Shown piece by piece: positions 50,501 to 60,235 of a stretch of 64,000 bases of DNA. The stretch covers positions 2,170,001 through 2,234,000 of the forward strand of contig OZ251224.1 in the NCBI GenBank assembly GCA_965240325.2. Direction: 5' to 3'. This DNA is from Rebecca billardiae RCC1528. Lineage: Eukaryota; Haptophyta. How positions within the stretch are numbered: the first letter of the stretch is position 1; every line of letters begins with the position of its first letter. Made by a program: the position numbers and the translations under genes. The notes beneath the pieces were generated by a model that worked only from the letters and a program-made list of their open reading frames with translations, had not been told where the DNA came from and ran no database searches.

Positions 50501-52184
50501 CGAAGGCGGCGTCGATCGCCTCGTCCCCGGCGGGCGCCGCCGAGCGCTCGGCGCACAGCAGGCACCTCTTCAGCCGCGCGCGCCGCGCGCGCACGGCGCT
50601 GAGCGCGTCCGGCTGCAACGGGATCGTCCGCTCGACGTCAAACTCTGTCGGCCGGCCCAGGAGTACGTGTGAGGCGGCGCGCAGCTCGAAGTGGACGGCG
50701 GTGCGCTCGAACATGGCGTGCAGGGCTGCGGGGAGCTCGGAGCTGCTCGCGAGGCTCGAGAGCACCGCCTCCAGCGCCTCCGTGCCCACGCGCCGCGAAG
50801 CCGCGCCGCCCAGCACGACGGCTCGCATCCGGACTTCATACAGCGCGCGCCCAGGACTCAGCCGCGCCGGGGCCGTTGTGAGCGCCCGCTGCGAGATCGG
50901 CCGGACCGGCACGCCCTCGGCAGCGGGCCAGAGCCGCCGGGCGCTGAGCATCTCGACGCGCACGATCGGCTCGCCCGCGCCGCTCGGCGCCACTGCGCCG
51001 CCGCCGCCGCCGCCGCGCGCGCCGTGCTCGGCGCCCCGACCCGCCTGGTCGGCCGCCGCTGGCGCGCGCGGCACGGGCGCTGTCGCGGACGCGCCGCCGT
51101 CGACGCTCAGCAGGCTGATGCTCAGCTGTGTGAGCTCGAGCGAGAACCACGCCGGGTTGGCGACGTCGAGCGTCAGGGTCATCTCGGGCGAGATGACCAC
51201 GTCCTCCTCCCCGTCGCGCGCCCGCGGCTGCCGCCGCGCGCGCTCGGCGCCCGCGCGCGCCGCGCGCGCCGGCAAGCACAGGCTGTGCACGTCGACTGCG
51301 ACCAGCCTGATGTCCGTGCAGCCGACGCGCGCGGCGCCGAGGCCCACGAGCGCGGCGCCGACGACGGCGAGGAGGAGGAGCACGCACATGAGCGCGAGCA
51401 CGCGCACGCACGTGCGTCGCCGCGCCGAGCCGCTCTGCGCGCCAAGCCGGTCGAGCTCGCGGTCGAGGCCGCCCGCCTCTGGGTCGAGGCCGGGCGCGCG
51501 CCGCGCCGGCCACCAGGTCGCGCCCGGAGCGCCGCCGTGTGCGACGTGCTCCGAACGGCTCTGCTTCTGTTCCGAGGATAGCAGCGAGGCCGTGCCGGCC
51601 ACCTCCTTGCGCTGCGCCGCTGGCTCGCCCTGCGAGACGCGCGATGCCGCGGCGGCTGCGCGCGGCGAATCCTCATCCGCGCTCGTGTCAAAGCGCACCG
51701 CGGGTGACCCCAGGATGGTGGGCGCGTCTCCCCTGAGCTCTGCGTGGTGCGGGACGGCGCCTGCGATGTCGTGGTCCCCCTTGAGCTCCGAGTACAGCGG
51801 CGGCACCGGCGGTACGTCCTCCTCGTCCGCCTCGGCCGATTCCTTGAGCTCGGCGTCCGGGATGACGCCGGCCCACGCGTCGGAGGGCATCCGCACGCGG
51901 CGCGGCGGGACGACGTGCACGGGCTGCGCCTGCTCCGCCTGCCCCGTGGCGTGCGTCGGCTCCATGCTCGCCGAGGAGAAGGCACTCACACTCCGGCGGA
52001 TGGCGCTCAGGCGTTGCTGCTCAGCGCCATCGTCTAGTCGGGGCTCCCGCGTCAGACCCGCGACCGAGACCGTGGCCGGTAGACTCAGTTTCGCGCGCGC
52101 CGGAGGCCCGCTCGGCGATGGAGCAAGCGAAGCGGTGTTGGGCGCGCTTGTTTTGCGAGCGGCGCCAGTGGCCACGCCACGCAT
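47532..52184 (-). CDS. Large single-pass membrane protein with PAN/apple-like and discoidin (F5/8C)-like domains
   Basis: The product has 1550 residues from an ATG. A disordered cytosolic N terminus of about 260 residues precedes one membrane span (VRVLALMCVLLLLAVVGAAL). The extracytoplasmic part starts with a stretch like LEA2/immunoglobulin-fold sandwiches (EMTLTLDVANPAWFSLELTQLSISLL), repeated later (ASFSMEGLAMSKHAARLSAV). Then comes a cysteine-bearing PAN/apple-like module (GVDECARRCLGASGCAGIEV ... CELW), a Pro-rich linker, and a discoidin-like domain (AVDGDARTEWVSAQ, then LIAVAVEWGGG, ending LTVRALEVLGC). The tail is proline-rich and ends with a Cys-rich stretch (CPLGCSAAPCC). Such domains bind glycans or lipids, so a cell-surface recognition role is plausible (inference). 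No intron is evident. The gene is head-to-head with the gene at 52311. Confidence 0.7.
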   Translation of the reverse strand: MRGVATGAARKTSAPNTASLAPSPSGPPARAKLSLPATVSVAGLTREPRLDDGAEQQRLSAIRRSVSAFSSASMEPTHATGQAEQAQPVHVVPPRRVRMPSDAWAGVIPDAELKESAEADEEDVPPVPPLYSELKGDHDIAGAVPHHAELRGDAPTILGSPAVRFDTSADEDSPRAAAAASRVSQGEPAAQRKEVAGTASLLSSEQKQSRSEHVAHGGAPGATWWPARRAPGLDPEAGGLDRELDRLGAQSGSARRRTCVRVLALMCVLLLLAVVGAALVGLGAARVGCTDIRLVAVDVHSLCLPARAARAGAERARRQPRARDGEEDVVISPEMTLTLDVANPAWFSLELTQLSISLLSVDGGASATAPVPRAPAAADQAGRGAEHGARGGGGGGAVAPSGAGEPIVRVEMLSARRLWPAAEGVPVRPISQRALTTAPARLSPGRALYEVRMRAVVLGGAASRRVGTEALEAVLSSLASSSELPAALHAMFERTAVHFELRAASHVLLGRPTEFDVERTIPLQPDALSAVRARRARLKRCLLCAERSAAPAGDEAIDAAFDAFERTRGRAHGGAGASSADGGGAAGGLETPQPVPPPPPALPPPPAPSFSMEGLAMSKHAARLSAVAKVAMPRSRLRLRASLPAFALQLCATRAPDAGADDGAAAAAGSAAGSGQGEGSSTVTLDARLAAFLKDTTQRSTGASNASSAAGAAPIASVGMHTAALPSSSGSGADRAGAPVGGSGGRAGGGDDGDEDRDGGCIGTASVEPLELSFGPAGSTASIPFSLFAPLEGLGLERLLPSRGGGDSSAHAEGSAARSADGRTAAAAGGGQSVPHEDATSGGTPGASAGLVAFADSLNAGADLLVRGASGAEVDAAAEADVGDMRTRPPPGCALQALLRSARIRLDLLSLLPSLGPYVHTAALGLRCGVGLIQHYARHKTPGTDAVDAARAAALSARDDATMAECLQLVRALMHGGGAEDGSSASAEHRASSAIAAREPRVAYVFSRPTADAVHGASACRGAGMTDDGKRLRLASYHATGGVDECARRCLGASGCAGIEVSAGGACELWRVPPQAVARVNGYDCYSLSRESEVPPPERAWRLAGARDRAATASGSGGGAGTAAYYAYYRPDAFIATHSTCDARCASAAGGLSAGGALRRADGACVATEYDPWAGLCAPWHRTRVEAAGRASASARIAAQLRPSPPPAPARPPAPPAPPAPPPPPPLCSPELDLARGRTVSSGSARDAAAAAVPSSAAGESARSAAHAVDGDARTEWVSAQDDWHAALTVELGQTSLLIAVAVEWGGGSSGAQYAIDGRLGGSRARWVPLVSHASHSSWGRETHALGGGALGTPAPGAPAGSADAPPIDSNGHVVVDAVRLRALRLPRRRHLTVRALEVLGCALETQPPALPPPPSAPPSAPPAPPPPPSPLAPPSPPPSPPSPPCPLGCSAAPCCAGWEAATVYRGSFPVSSCPYFKGELSVCTVGVDAPCSATWWQCSPPRGGVTGEQPDDGHEGAGGDPGAADAGQDSALGARQNNGTSSGDADTPV

Positions 52185-52310
52185 CCTGATTGGCTCGGCG
52201 CCAAGTCTGGGTTCGCTTTCATGGGCTTATTAATTTGGCGCGCCATTCCCTGATCCAGCTATGAAAAAAACGTACCCGCGCATCCGCGCATCTCTTTGCG
52301 CGCGCGGACG
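52185..52310. promoter_or_regulatory. Short bidirectional upstream region
   Basis: 126 bp separate two divergent ATG codons. A shared promoter is inferred from the spacing. The segment holds an AT-rich patch (CTTATTAATTTGG near 52225) in an otherwise GC-rich context. Confidence 0.5.
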
Positions 52311-53552
52311 ATGCCGATGCGCGGCACGGCGCGCCTCACGAGCGCTGCTCTCGCGATGACGGTGGTGCTCGAGCTCGCAGTCCTCGTCGCGACGCACAAG
52401 GCGCCGTCGGTGCGTACACGCACTGCCGTGCGCACGCGCGCCACCCTGGCGCCCGCGCAGGCGGCGTACGCGCCACAGGCTCGGTCGCTGTCGCTCGGGT
52501 CGCAGGAGGTGGGCGCGCCACTGATGGCGGAGGAGGGGAGTCCCCCGCTGATGGCGGGGGCCGAATGGGAGCGCATCCGCGAGGAGGCGGTCCTGCGCCG
52601 GATCGACGCGCTGCGCGACTCGATCGAGCGCCATCGGCACGAGATCGAGGAGCTGCAGACCCGGCTCGGCACGCCCGCCCGGCGCCGCTCGCGCTTGCGA
52701 GATCTGCTCGCGCCGCTGCACACCTCGCTCGGCGTGTTCGCCCGGCGCGCGGCGCGCACGAAAGACACGGCGTCGTTCCTGCGCAATCAGACCGTCGCCA
52801 CCGCGCGAGTCCTCGCGGACCTGATGCTCGCGCGAGACGGCCGCGACCTGCTGAAGGTGCTGCCGCACTCGCACATGCTCGTGTCGCACACGCCCGCGAT
52901 CTACGCGCAAATAGACCACCTGGCGACGCACGTGCCGGGCATCGTGGGCATCCTCGACACGCACCTGCCGTCGATCGAGCCCCACCTCGACGCGATCCTG
53001 GAGCGCTTCGACGACATCGAGCCGCACCTGCCGTGGGTGCTCGAGCACATCGACGAGGTCGCGCCGTACTGCGGCACGCTGCTCGAGCACATCGACTCGC
53101 TGCTGCTGTACGCCGACCAACCCGACGACGCGGGCTGGGCGGACAAGCTGGTGCCGTACATCCCGTACATCGTGCCGTGCCTCGACGAGCTCGAGCCGCA
53201 CCTGCCCTACCTCCGGCCGCACCTGCCAAAGATCTACCCGTACCTGCCCAAGCTGGCGCCGTACATCCAGCGGTTCGCGCGCGCGGACGCCGTCTTCTGC
53301 TCGAAGAACGCGGACGTGCTGCTCTTCTACTTTGCGTGGGTGCTCAAAGTGCCCCTGCTGCACAACATCTTCCGCGTGCCCGGCGTGCCCCGCTTGTGCG
53401 CGTGGGCGGCGCGCCGGCTGCCGCGCCGCTGGGCTCGCGGCCCCAACTGCGTCGGTGTCGAGTGCTCGGTGGAGGGCCTGTACGAGTCCGGGTGGAATCG
53501 CTTGCTGCCGGATGACGGCTGGCAGCGCGACTGGGAAGGCGCGTGGTTCTGA
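52311..53552 (+). CDS. Secreted or lumenal protein with Pro-His-Leu short repeats
   Basis: The product has 413 residues from the first ATG. Residues about 5-30 form a signal peptide or anchor (LTSAALAMTVVLELAVLVATH). A helical coiled segment follows (RIDALRDSIERHRHEIEELQ). From about residue 180 to 330 short units of 10-14 residues repeat around P-H-L or P-Y-L/I: HLPSIEPHLDAILERF, DDIEPHLPWVLEHIDE, LEPHLPYLRPHLPKIYPYLP, KLAPYIQRF. The C-terminal 100 residues are a distinct Cys/Trp-containing module (GPNCVGVECSVEGLYESGW). The repeats should form short helices broken by proline. I recognise no named family. The shared upstream region suggests co-expression with the large receptor-like protein on minus. 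Confidence 0.7.
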   Translation: MPMRGTARLTSAALAMTVVLELAVLVATHKAPSVRTRTAVRTRATLAPAQAAYAPQARSLSLGSQEVGAPLMAEEGSPPLMAGAEWERIREEAVLRRIDALRDSIERHRHEIEELQTRLGTPARRRSRLRDLLAPLHTSLGVFARRAARTKDTASFLRNQTVATARVLADLMLARDGRDLLKVLPHSHMLVSHTPAIYAQIDHLATHVPGIVGILDTHLPSIEPHLDAILERFDDIEPHLPWVLEHIDEVAPYCGTLLEHIDSLLLYADQPDDAGWADKLVPYIPYIVPCLDELEPHLPYLRPHLPKIYPYLPKLAPYIQRFARADAVFCSKNADVLLFYFAWVLKVPLLHNIFRVPGVPRLCAWAARRLPRRWARGPNCVGVECSVEGLYESGWNRLLPDDGWQRDWEGAWF

Positions 53553-53992
53553 GAGCTGGCACCACAGTACGTGCCCGAAGCGGTGCTCAGCGTCGCGCGG
53601 GCCAGCCGGGACAACGCGGTATGATTGGACCGCCCGGGCCTTGGGCTTGGCAGCGGCTCGACGAGTGAGCGACCGCATAATCCGTATCGACTCAAATTCG
53701 ATGAAGTCTTCGATGACTGACATTGAGATGCATCGTCATTGACAATGCTAATACATAGTCTCATTGGCGGCGCGGGACTGATATGGCGCCCGCGCCGGGC
53801 CGTAGGCCCGCCCCTTACAGTTTATTATATTATTTGTTTTACTTACGTGCAGCTTATGGTACTGCTACTCGGACAATTAATAGGCTTACACGGCCTGGCA
53901 GGTTGCCGCGCCATCCGCTGCTTCAATCGTCTTCATCGCACGCTCTCCGAAGAGAGACCTGGAAACTGGTTTGAATAGGGGGGGCAAACCGC
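53553..53992. other. Intergenic region, no gene seen
   Basis: This contains the 3' flank of the preceding gene and an AT-rich patch near 53820-53880. Nothing else is recognised. Confidence 0.5.
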
Positions 53993-54765
53993 TCATTTAA
54001 AAAAGAAAATCAAAGTCGCGGCGCATTTTCGCTCCTCCCTCGGCCTTTTAGGGTGGCGCGGAGCCTTTTTCTCGGACCCCGCTCGAAAATCGAGCTCCGA
54101 CGCCTTCGGACGCTCAGAGCTCGGTTCCGCTCGAGCATGAGCGGCCGGAGGCAGTGGACCGCCGCGCGCTCGCGTCCCATGATACGCCGAGATGGTCTCG
54201 GGAGCGCGCGCGCGTGACGCTGGTGGGCGCTTCTGACCCTTGTCTTTGCGCCACCAGCGGCTCACCACCCGGTTCTTGGCCACCTCGCGCCGTGCGCGGC
54301 GCGCGTCGGCCGGCTTGAATTGCTGCGCTGCGTACGCCCGTCACGCTACCCCTCCTTGTGGCTCAAGATCAACTCGCCCCGGCGAGATCGATGCTCGCCC
54401 CAAGTGTGCATGTGTATCCGTGGATGCCCAGCTCGCCTAACCTGCCCTGCTGCGCCGGAATCGCCGTCAGCAGACCGGCGCGAGCTCGCGCGCAACACCT
54501 CCGCGCAGCCCGCAACTGTCATGTTCCGCTCGTAGGGCCCGTGTTTGCACCTGCCGTGGCACTTGCGATGGTCAGCACGTTGGGTATGGGTCACGCGTGC
54601 CCCCAGATGGCGTCGGGGCGCCTCCCATTCGCCTCTCAGGACGTCGCGGACGTGCTCGCAGGCAGCGGATGGCTCATTCGACAGGTCCGATGTGCACTCG
54701 ACCGTGCCTACAAGCGCGCCCCTGTGACGCGCATGCCTGCAGAAGCAGACGCAGATGGGCCTCAA
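53993..54765 (-). pseudogene. Basic coding-like segment, frame-broken, unassigned
   Basis: On minus, from about 54330 to the stop at 53993, one frame reads smoothly: AYAAQQFKPADARRARREV, then AKNRVVSRWWRKDKGQKR, ending ERKCAATLIFFFK. Upstream (54765-54346) another frame ends RGELILSHKEG. A stop and frame change lie between them at about 54340. It could be a gene with an intron I cannot define, or a pseudogene. It is strongly basic. No family is recognised. Confidence 0.3.
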
Positions 54766-55732
54766 TGCACCCTGGTGCGCCCAAGACCGGCGGGAGCGTC
54801 AGAGACCGTCTCAATCTTGACACCTTGCACACGCCGGCGCTTGCCATTCGGCTCCGCGCAGCCAGACAGGAGCGCCGAACAGCGCCGGATCAGCCTCTGT
54901 AGGCCGAATATCCGCCCCAACGCCCAGAAATAGCGCGGAAAAGGGTAGGGCGTACATATATGGACCGATCCCATCCGGCCTGGTTTGGTGCAGAGACGCC
55001 AGCCACCACCTGGAGCAGGCGTTTGCTGCCGAATCGCATGCTCGGCACTGTGCCGCACTGCAACGACGACAGATTTGACCTGCCTCGTAGGTCTCGGCCA
55101 TGGAGCGGTGACGGTTGGCTCGAGTGACTTTAAACCTTGATTATGCCCGAGAGTACTCCCGGGCTGAGGACATGGGGCCGGTGCCTCGGGTCTACTATAT
55201 CTGCAATACGCCGTACGCATGGCCGTATACACAGTCTGAAAACGTATCTCGCGGCTCGAGATCAGACGAGACTGTATTCATCAGCATGGCGTCTATATAC
55301 ACGGTGGGTATGTAACGACCAGTGGCTTCCGGGAAACTACGTGTTTGACAGCCTGCCAGTACACAGCCTATATCGCATGTTGGGACCTGCTGCTGCTGGG
55401 GACTCAGAACGATCTCGCCGAGATGCTCTATCAAAGTGAAGTCGACATGGTCTATATGTCACATATACGACAGCCGTTACATGCCGTTTCCAATAAGTTC
55501 AGGCTCATTCTAATAAGTAAATATGCTAGCCGTTACGCCCTATATTCAGGGTATGTACACCTGATGTTTTTACTTGGCTGGCCCAGACCCCTCCAGAGGG
55601 CATATGATCCAGCCCCAATTCAGCGCTAAACACTCGCTAGGACCAGCGCTCGTAGCCGTCAGTCACGTCACAGTGCCACTTTGGCCCCCCTAGTTTGAAC
55701 CCATGACCTCAGGCTGCCGGAGAAAAGCAGAC

Positions 55733-55733
<1 letters not shown>
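54766..55733. other. Region without a recognised gene
   Basis: Short protein-like frames are present. An ATG at 54960 on plus starts 56 codons, including MDRSHPAWFGAETPATTW and MLGTVPHCNDDRFDLPRR, possibly part of a decayed transposase. Another ATG frame runs at 55115-55315. The GC content falls from 55100 on. Nothing can be assigned. Confidence 0.4.

Positions 55734-55807
<74 letters not shown>
55734..55807 (+). repeat. (CTAT)n-(TA)n compound microsatellite
   Basis: About eight CTAT copies run directly into about 20 TA copies. Confidence 0.95.
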
Positions 55808-55811
<4 letters not shown>

Positions 55812-56296
55812 GTCTATATCGGCGGGAGTTAATCCTGAAAGGAAAAGAAATGAACTAAATAACCGCGAGCTTCTGATGAGAAAAGAAAATAAATAATAAT
55901 CGAGATTTTAAACAGTGAAACTAGTTAACGTACTACGTAGTCGGTTGCGACGACGGACTACAAGTACTGACTATAGCTTACTATGTGAAGTAATACGTTT
56001 ACGTCCGCGATGAGTCATCCACTGTTTAAGGATCGCAGTCCCGATTACATGGCTGTCTGACTGCCAGTCTTATTAAATAAATATTAAGTAGTCATGAAAC
56101 GGAGTCGGCGGCGGAGTGCCGTCCGCGGCGCCGTCCCGCGATCCGTCAGTTCATCCGACGCAAACGAGTTAATCCGAATACTAAAGTCTATAGTAATAAC
56201 TGAAATTATATATGATCGGCTACGCCGATCTTCGGGTAGTAAACAACGAAGTTGAGGGCGCACGGCCCTACTGGTATGCAATAGTCGTCGCGTTCT
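55808..56296. other. AT-rich intergenic DNA
   Basis: No gene or repeat is recognised. Confidence 0.5.
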
Positions 56297-56649
56297 TCAC
56301 CGAATGACGATGCGCGCGCCCGGCGCGTCGCCGTGCAGGAGGCGCGGGCGCGAGTAATCGACGCGGTCGACGGCCCGGGCCTCGGGGGGCTGCGCCGCCT
56401 GTCGAACTCGACGCGCAGCAGCCGCAGCGCCTCCGCCCGGTGCGCATCGGGCAGCCCTGTTGTCTGTGGCCGCGCGCAGCGCGGAGATCGCGCTCGGCAG
56501 CTCGCCCGTCTCAGCCTCGCACAGCCTCGCGCGCTCGGCGGGATCGGCGCAGCGTCGGACGAGCTCGCTGCGGGGAAGAGCGTCGCGAGCAGCCGCGGCT
56601 CGAGCCTGTCTATCTACGACCTCCCGCAGCCGCAGTAGCCGCTCCTTGC
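56297..56649 (-). CDS. Possible terminal exon, helical protein, unassigned
   Basis: One minus frame is open from an AG acceptor-like site (CTGACAG, about 56650) to a stop at 56297. It reads CKERLLRLREVVDRQARA, then LPRSELVRRCADPAERARL, then RVDYSRPRLLHGDAPGARI. It has strong helical, Arg/Glu-rich character. A stop precedes it in frame, so it would need an upstream exon that I cannot identify. Confidence 0.3.
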
Positions 56650-56865
56650 ACGCCTTTGTCTGTCAGGCTCGCCGCCGCGTCGATGCACTCGGTGCGAGGG
56701 CCGCTGCATGGCTGTGCGCGTCGGTGCCGCCGCGGGTGCTGTCGGCCGACGGCCCGGAGCGCGAGGACTACTGCGAGCACGGGCGAGAGGGGAGCACGGC
56801 GTCGCCCGTAGCATATGCCAACTCGCCATCATCGCGGGCTCGCCGCTCGCAGATCTAAGCCTGTG

Positions 56866-57494
56866 GCTCTCGTGTCAGGCACGGTCAGGCATCCGTCGAG
56901 TGAGCGCCAGAGCCCCTCCTCACGGTCAGCGCGCGGCTCGCGCGCCAAATGCTTGCCGCGCCGCCATGCGCAGCCGTCAGCACGCCGCACGCGGCTCAGC
57001 CATCACAGCTCGGCCATGGTCATGGACGGCGCGAGCGTGAGCGGTGAGGGTTGGGCGAGCGACTTCTGAACATGCCGAGAGCCTCAGCTGCGCGGCGTGC
57101 GGCGTGGCGCGCGCGGGCGCGCGAATGGTCAGCTACGAGCCGGTCGACAACGGCCGCGTTCGTGCGACCGAGTGACGACGGCTCTCGTGTCAGGCACGGT
57201 CAGGCATCCGTCGAGTGAGCGCCAGAGCCCCTCCTCACGGTCAGCGCGCGGCTCGCGCGCCAAATGCTTGCCGCGCCGCCATGCGCAGCCGTCAGCACGC
57301 CGCACGCGGCTCAGCCATCACAGCTCGGCCATGGTCATGGACGGCGCGAGCGTGAGCGGTGAGGGTTGGGCGAGCGACTTCTGAACATGCCGAGAGCGTC
57401 AGCTGCGCGGCGTGCGGCGTGGCGCGCGCGGGCGCGCGAATGGTCAGCTACGAGCCGGTCGACAACGGCCGCGTTCGTGCGACCGAGTGACGAC
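56866..57494 (+). repeat. Tandem duplication, 315-bp unit, two copies
   Basis: Positions 56866-57180 and 57181-57494 are adjacent copies. I see a single difference (GAGCCTCAGC near 57080 against GAGCGTCAGC near 57395). Such near-identity indicates a very recent event or an assembly artefact. No gene is evident in the unit. Confidence 0.93.
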
Positions 57495-58338
57495 GTGCTC
57501 GGTTGGAAAACGCACTGGGCCGAAGAGGCATGGCAGGGCGGGGCGCGCGGGGTGAACGAGGCACGAATGCGATGCCGACGGCCGTTGGGACCCGCCGCAG
57601 ATCTGCGCGCACCGGCGCTGAGTCTTGTCGGATTGAACGATCGCGTGCAGTGCCCGCCTGTTCGCGAGCCCGCGTCGAGTTTGCCAGTGGCCAGTGGCCA
57701 AGGCAGTGGCAGCGCCTTTTGTAGCGATGAGCAGTATTAATCGACGGGAGATAATTATAGTAATCAGAAAAGGTACGGTTATGAATCGCGCGCGGGTACG
57801 GGAACGCCTTAAAGGGCTACCCGCGTCAATGATATATCTCGTCGCCCGCGAGGGTTCGTGCGAAACGATGCGGATCGCGTGCCCTAGATAGAACATCGCG
57901 CCATAACCTGATGATATCCGCCACTGAGAAGCGACGGTTCATGACTTCAGATGCCGGCAATACTTTACTTCAAGCGACATAAAAGCCGACCGAATCTCTC
58001 TTTTCTATGGTTGGCGAGCTGTTTCAGGCTCTTACAATTCAAGCATCTTACTATGACGGAATGTTCGAACACACGGCTGGTGTTATGTGCTATTCCACCC
58101 TGCATTCCCCTAAGTGTTACTATCGTTAAAATTAGCATCTACTACAAACGCAATCATTGGCAGCGAAATGCGTCCACTAGGGGTCCGGTCACATCTGCTA
58201 CAAAAATCCCCAAAATCCTGCGCGCATCCTCTTTTTGATTTTGCGGAGCACGTGCGCCGCCCCCCCCCCCCGGCTTTCGCTCACGCTCAGACCTTTCGGG
58301 GGGGGGCCGTGCGCCATCAACTCTGGCGAGAACGTTTA

Positions 58339-58340
<2 letters not shown>
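57495..58340. other. Region without a recognised gene
   Basis: This contains repeat R3 at its start. GC content is lower from 57730. C- and G-runs at 58259-58272 and 58298-58306 flank a short segment and could pair. Confidence 0.45.
57535..57605 (+). repeat. Dispersed repeat R3, plus-oriented copy
   Basis: Matches the reverse complement of 15170-15245, including GGGACCCGCCGCAG and GCGATGCCGA. A 3- to 6-base gap separates the best-matching halves. Confidence 0.65.

Positions 58341-58435
<95 letters not shown>
58341..58435 (+). repeat. (TA)n microsatellite
   Basis: Nearly uninterrupted TA run of about 95 bp, directly next to the hairpin end of repeat R2. Confidence 0.95.
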
Positions 58436-58437
<2 letters not shown>

Positions 58438-58497
58438 CCGCGTTCCGCGGTCCTTCCGTAGAACCAACGCAGTTAGGGGCCCGCGGTGCACCCTCCG
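58432..58497 (-). repeat. Dispersed repeat R2, minus-oriented copy with hairpin end
   Basis: The reverse complement matches 16118-16200: GGAGGGTGCACCGCGGGCCC, then GGTTCTACGGA, then the hairpin GACCGCGGAACGCGGTC. As in the other copy, the hairpin abuts TA repeats. Confidence 0.75.
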
Positions 58498-58972
58498 TCG
58501 GCTGCTGAGTGCTGTCTAGCTCAGTCGGACAATCATGTGCGTAACAGTTCGTTCGCCTCGGAGCTGCCACCGCCACAACTCAGTTGCCGCCCACCGGGCC
58601 GGCGGGCCGAGGACTGTCGCCGGCGGGCCGCCGCGCGGGGAAGCGGCCGCCGCGGGGCGGCGCGCGCGCGCAGGCAGGGCGATAGGCGCCGCGCGGCGCG
58701 GGCCGGCGCGTGCGCGCGTGCGGGCGCACAGTCTGCTTGAGGTGCTCGCGCGGCGCCATGCGCTCGACGACGGGCCGCTGGTCGCTCACTCAGCCGGCGC
58801 ACCTCGTGCCGGCAGACGGAGCGAGAGCGCGCGCCACGCAGTGCTGCCCCGGCCTGCGCTACCGGCAGCCGCGCACCGAGACCGAGCGGAGCTCGGGGTG
58901 GAACGAGGCGAGCGGCGCGTCGCGCCTGCCGCCGCGCGTGCGCGCCTGCTCCACCGCCGGACCGCGCCGCCG

Positions 58973-59830
58973 TCAGCTCGCCCGCCGCCTCCTCCGCCGC
59001 GTCGGCCTCGAAGACGGCTGCGGCGGCCCGAGCCAGCGGCACGGGCTGAGCCCGTGCGCGCTGGCACCCGGCGCCGATCGCCTCGACGGCCGTCTACTCC
59101 ACAGCTGGCTGCTCGAGCTGCTGCACGGGGCGTCGCGACGAGGGCGCCACGCGCGCCCAGCGGCAGCGCGTCCGTCGCCGCGTCGCGCAGCGCGTCGAGC
59201 TCGGCGCCGCGCTTCGCCAGCTCGGCGCCCAGCGCCTCCGCACTCGCAGTTGGCGTGCGCGAGCGCCAGCGTGCGCATGCCGGAAACGGTGCTGCTGCTG
59301 GACTGCTCCGTCGCGGCGGATGTGGCGAGCGAGACGATGGAAGGGCACGCGAGCAGCGCCGCCAGCAGCGCGCCGTGATGCCGAGCGCGCCGCCGAGCAC
59401 GCCGAGCGTCTCGCCCGCCTCGGCGCACGCGGCCTAGCCCGGCGGCTCGCGCTGCGCCTCGCAGCCGCGTGCCGCGCGAGCGGGCAGGCGAGCGCATCCA
59501 GCGCGCCGGTGCCGCCGAGCGCGCCGCCGTCCGCGCCTCGTGCCCCAGCCCGAGCCGCACCGCGCGCGCGCCGGGCCGCGCGAGCTCGCTGGCCGCGGCC
59601 TCCACCTCGGCGTCACTCAGCGCACCGCAGCCTTCGCTCTTGCCGTGCGCGTCGGCGGGCGCCGCCGCGCCGCCCACCGGGCGCCGCCGCTTGCGCACGA
59701 GCGCGCCCGGGTCCTCGCAGCCGCCCGGCCCGCGCGCTGCCGCGGCGGCGGCCGCGCTCGCATCGAGCGCAGCGGCGGCGAGCGGCAGCGCGCGCCGCGT
59801 GCCAGCGGTCTCGGAAAAAAGGACGAAACA
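58973..59830 (-). pseudogene. Coding-like, frame-shifted region, unassigned
   Basis: Minus-strand frames read like protein but change phase. From about 59815: LPLAAAALDASAAAAAA, then LVRKRRRPVGGAAAP (a nuclear-signal-like basic patch), then LSDAEVEAAASELARPGA. Further on come ACPSIVSLATSAATEQSSSS and TLALAHANC, and in another frame AEALGAELAKRGAELDALR. A pseudogene, or a gene with unplaced introns, would both fit. No family is recognised. Confidence 0.3.
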
Positions 59831-60011
59831 TGACTCTGACTCACACGTGTGAGTACTCCCGATCTCCGGGAGATATGGCCATTTCCGCCCACTGGGGTCA
59901 TTATTAGGTGTATAAAGTTGAGTAATTTGGCAGCGCGCAAAGGTTCGTCGTTAGTAAAGTTGAGTACTTGACGAAGACTTTTTGCCAGGAGCCCTCAGCC
60001 CGCACCCACGC

Positions 60012-60059
60012 GCCAAATAGGACGAGGACCCAAGCGCTTGGGTCCTCGTCCTATTTGGC
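60012..60059. repeat. Perfect 48-bp palindrome
   Basis: The left half (60012-60035, starting GCCAAATAGGACGAGG) is followed without spacer by its exact reverse complement (60036-60059, ending CCTCGTCCTATTTGGC). The centre is AAGCGCTT. It can form a 24-bp cruciform arm. The lack of any mismatch suggests recent origin or selection. Confidence 0.95.
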
Positions 60060-60235
60060 AATATGCTATGAAGATTTACAACAAATCGCAGATTCGTTCA
60101 CCCAGATATACTGACAAATGCACGTCCGTCCATCGACATATGCGGAATGGCCCGGGCGCGGCTATTTCGTCAATCGCGTCTTGCTAATGCAGAGCAATGG
60201 GCGAATGAACCCCTCGAAAAAGCGAAAACTCACCC

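Noticed and set aside
49387-52233. 948-codon open frame on plus, antisense to the large membrane protein
   Set aside because: It is a Ser/Ala/Pro-rich shadow frame. The minus frame has a membrane span and PAN/discoidin-like domains.
55680-55725. tRNA-like B box (GGTTCAAAC) on minus
   Set aside because: The flanking bases do not form a T-arm and no A box or acceptor stem is seen. A tRNA-derived SINE is possible but unsupported.
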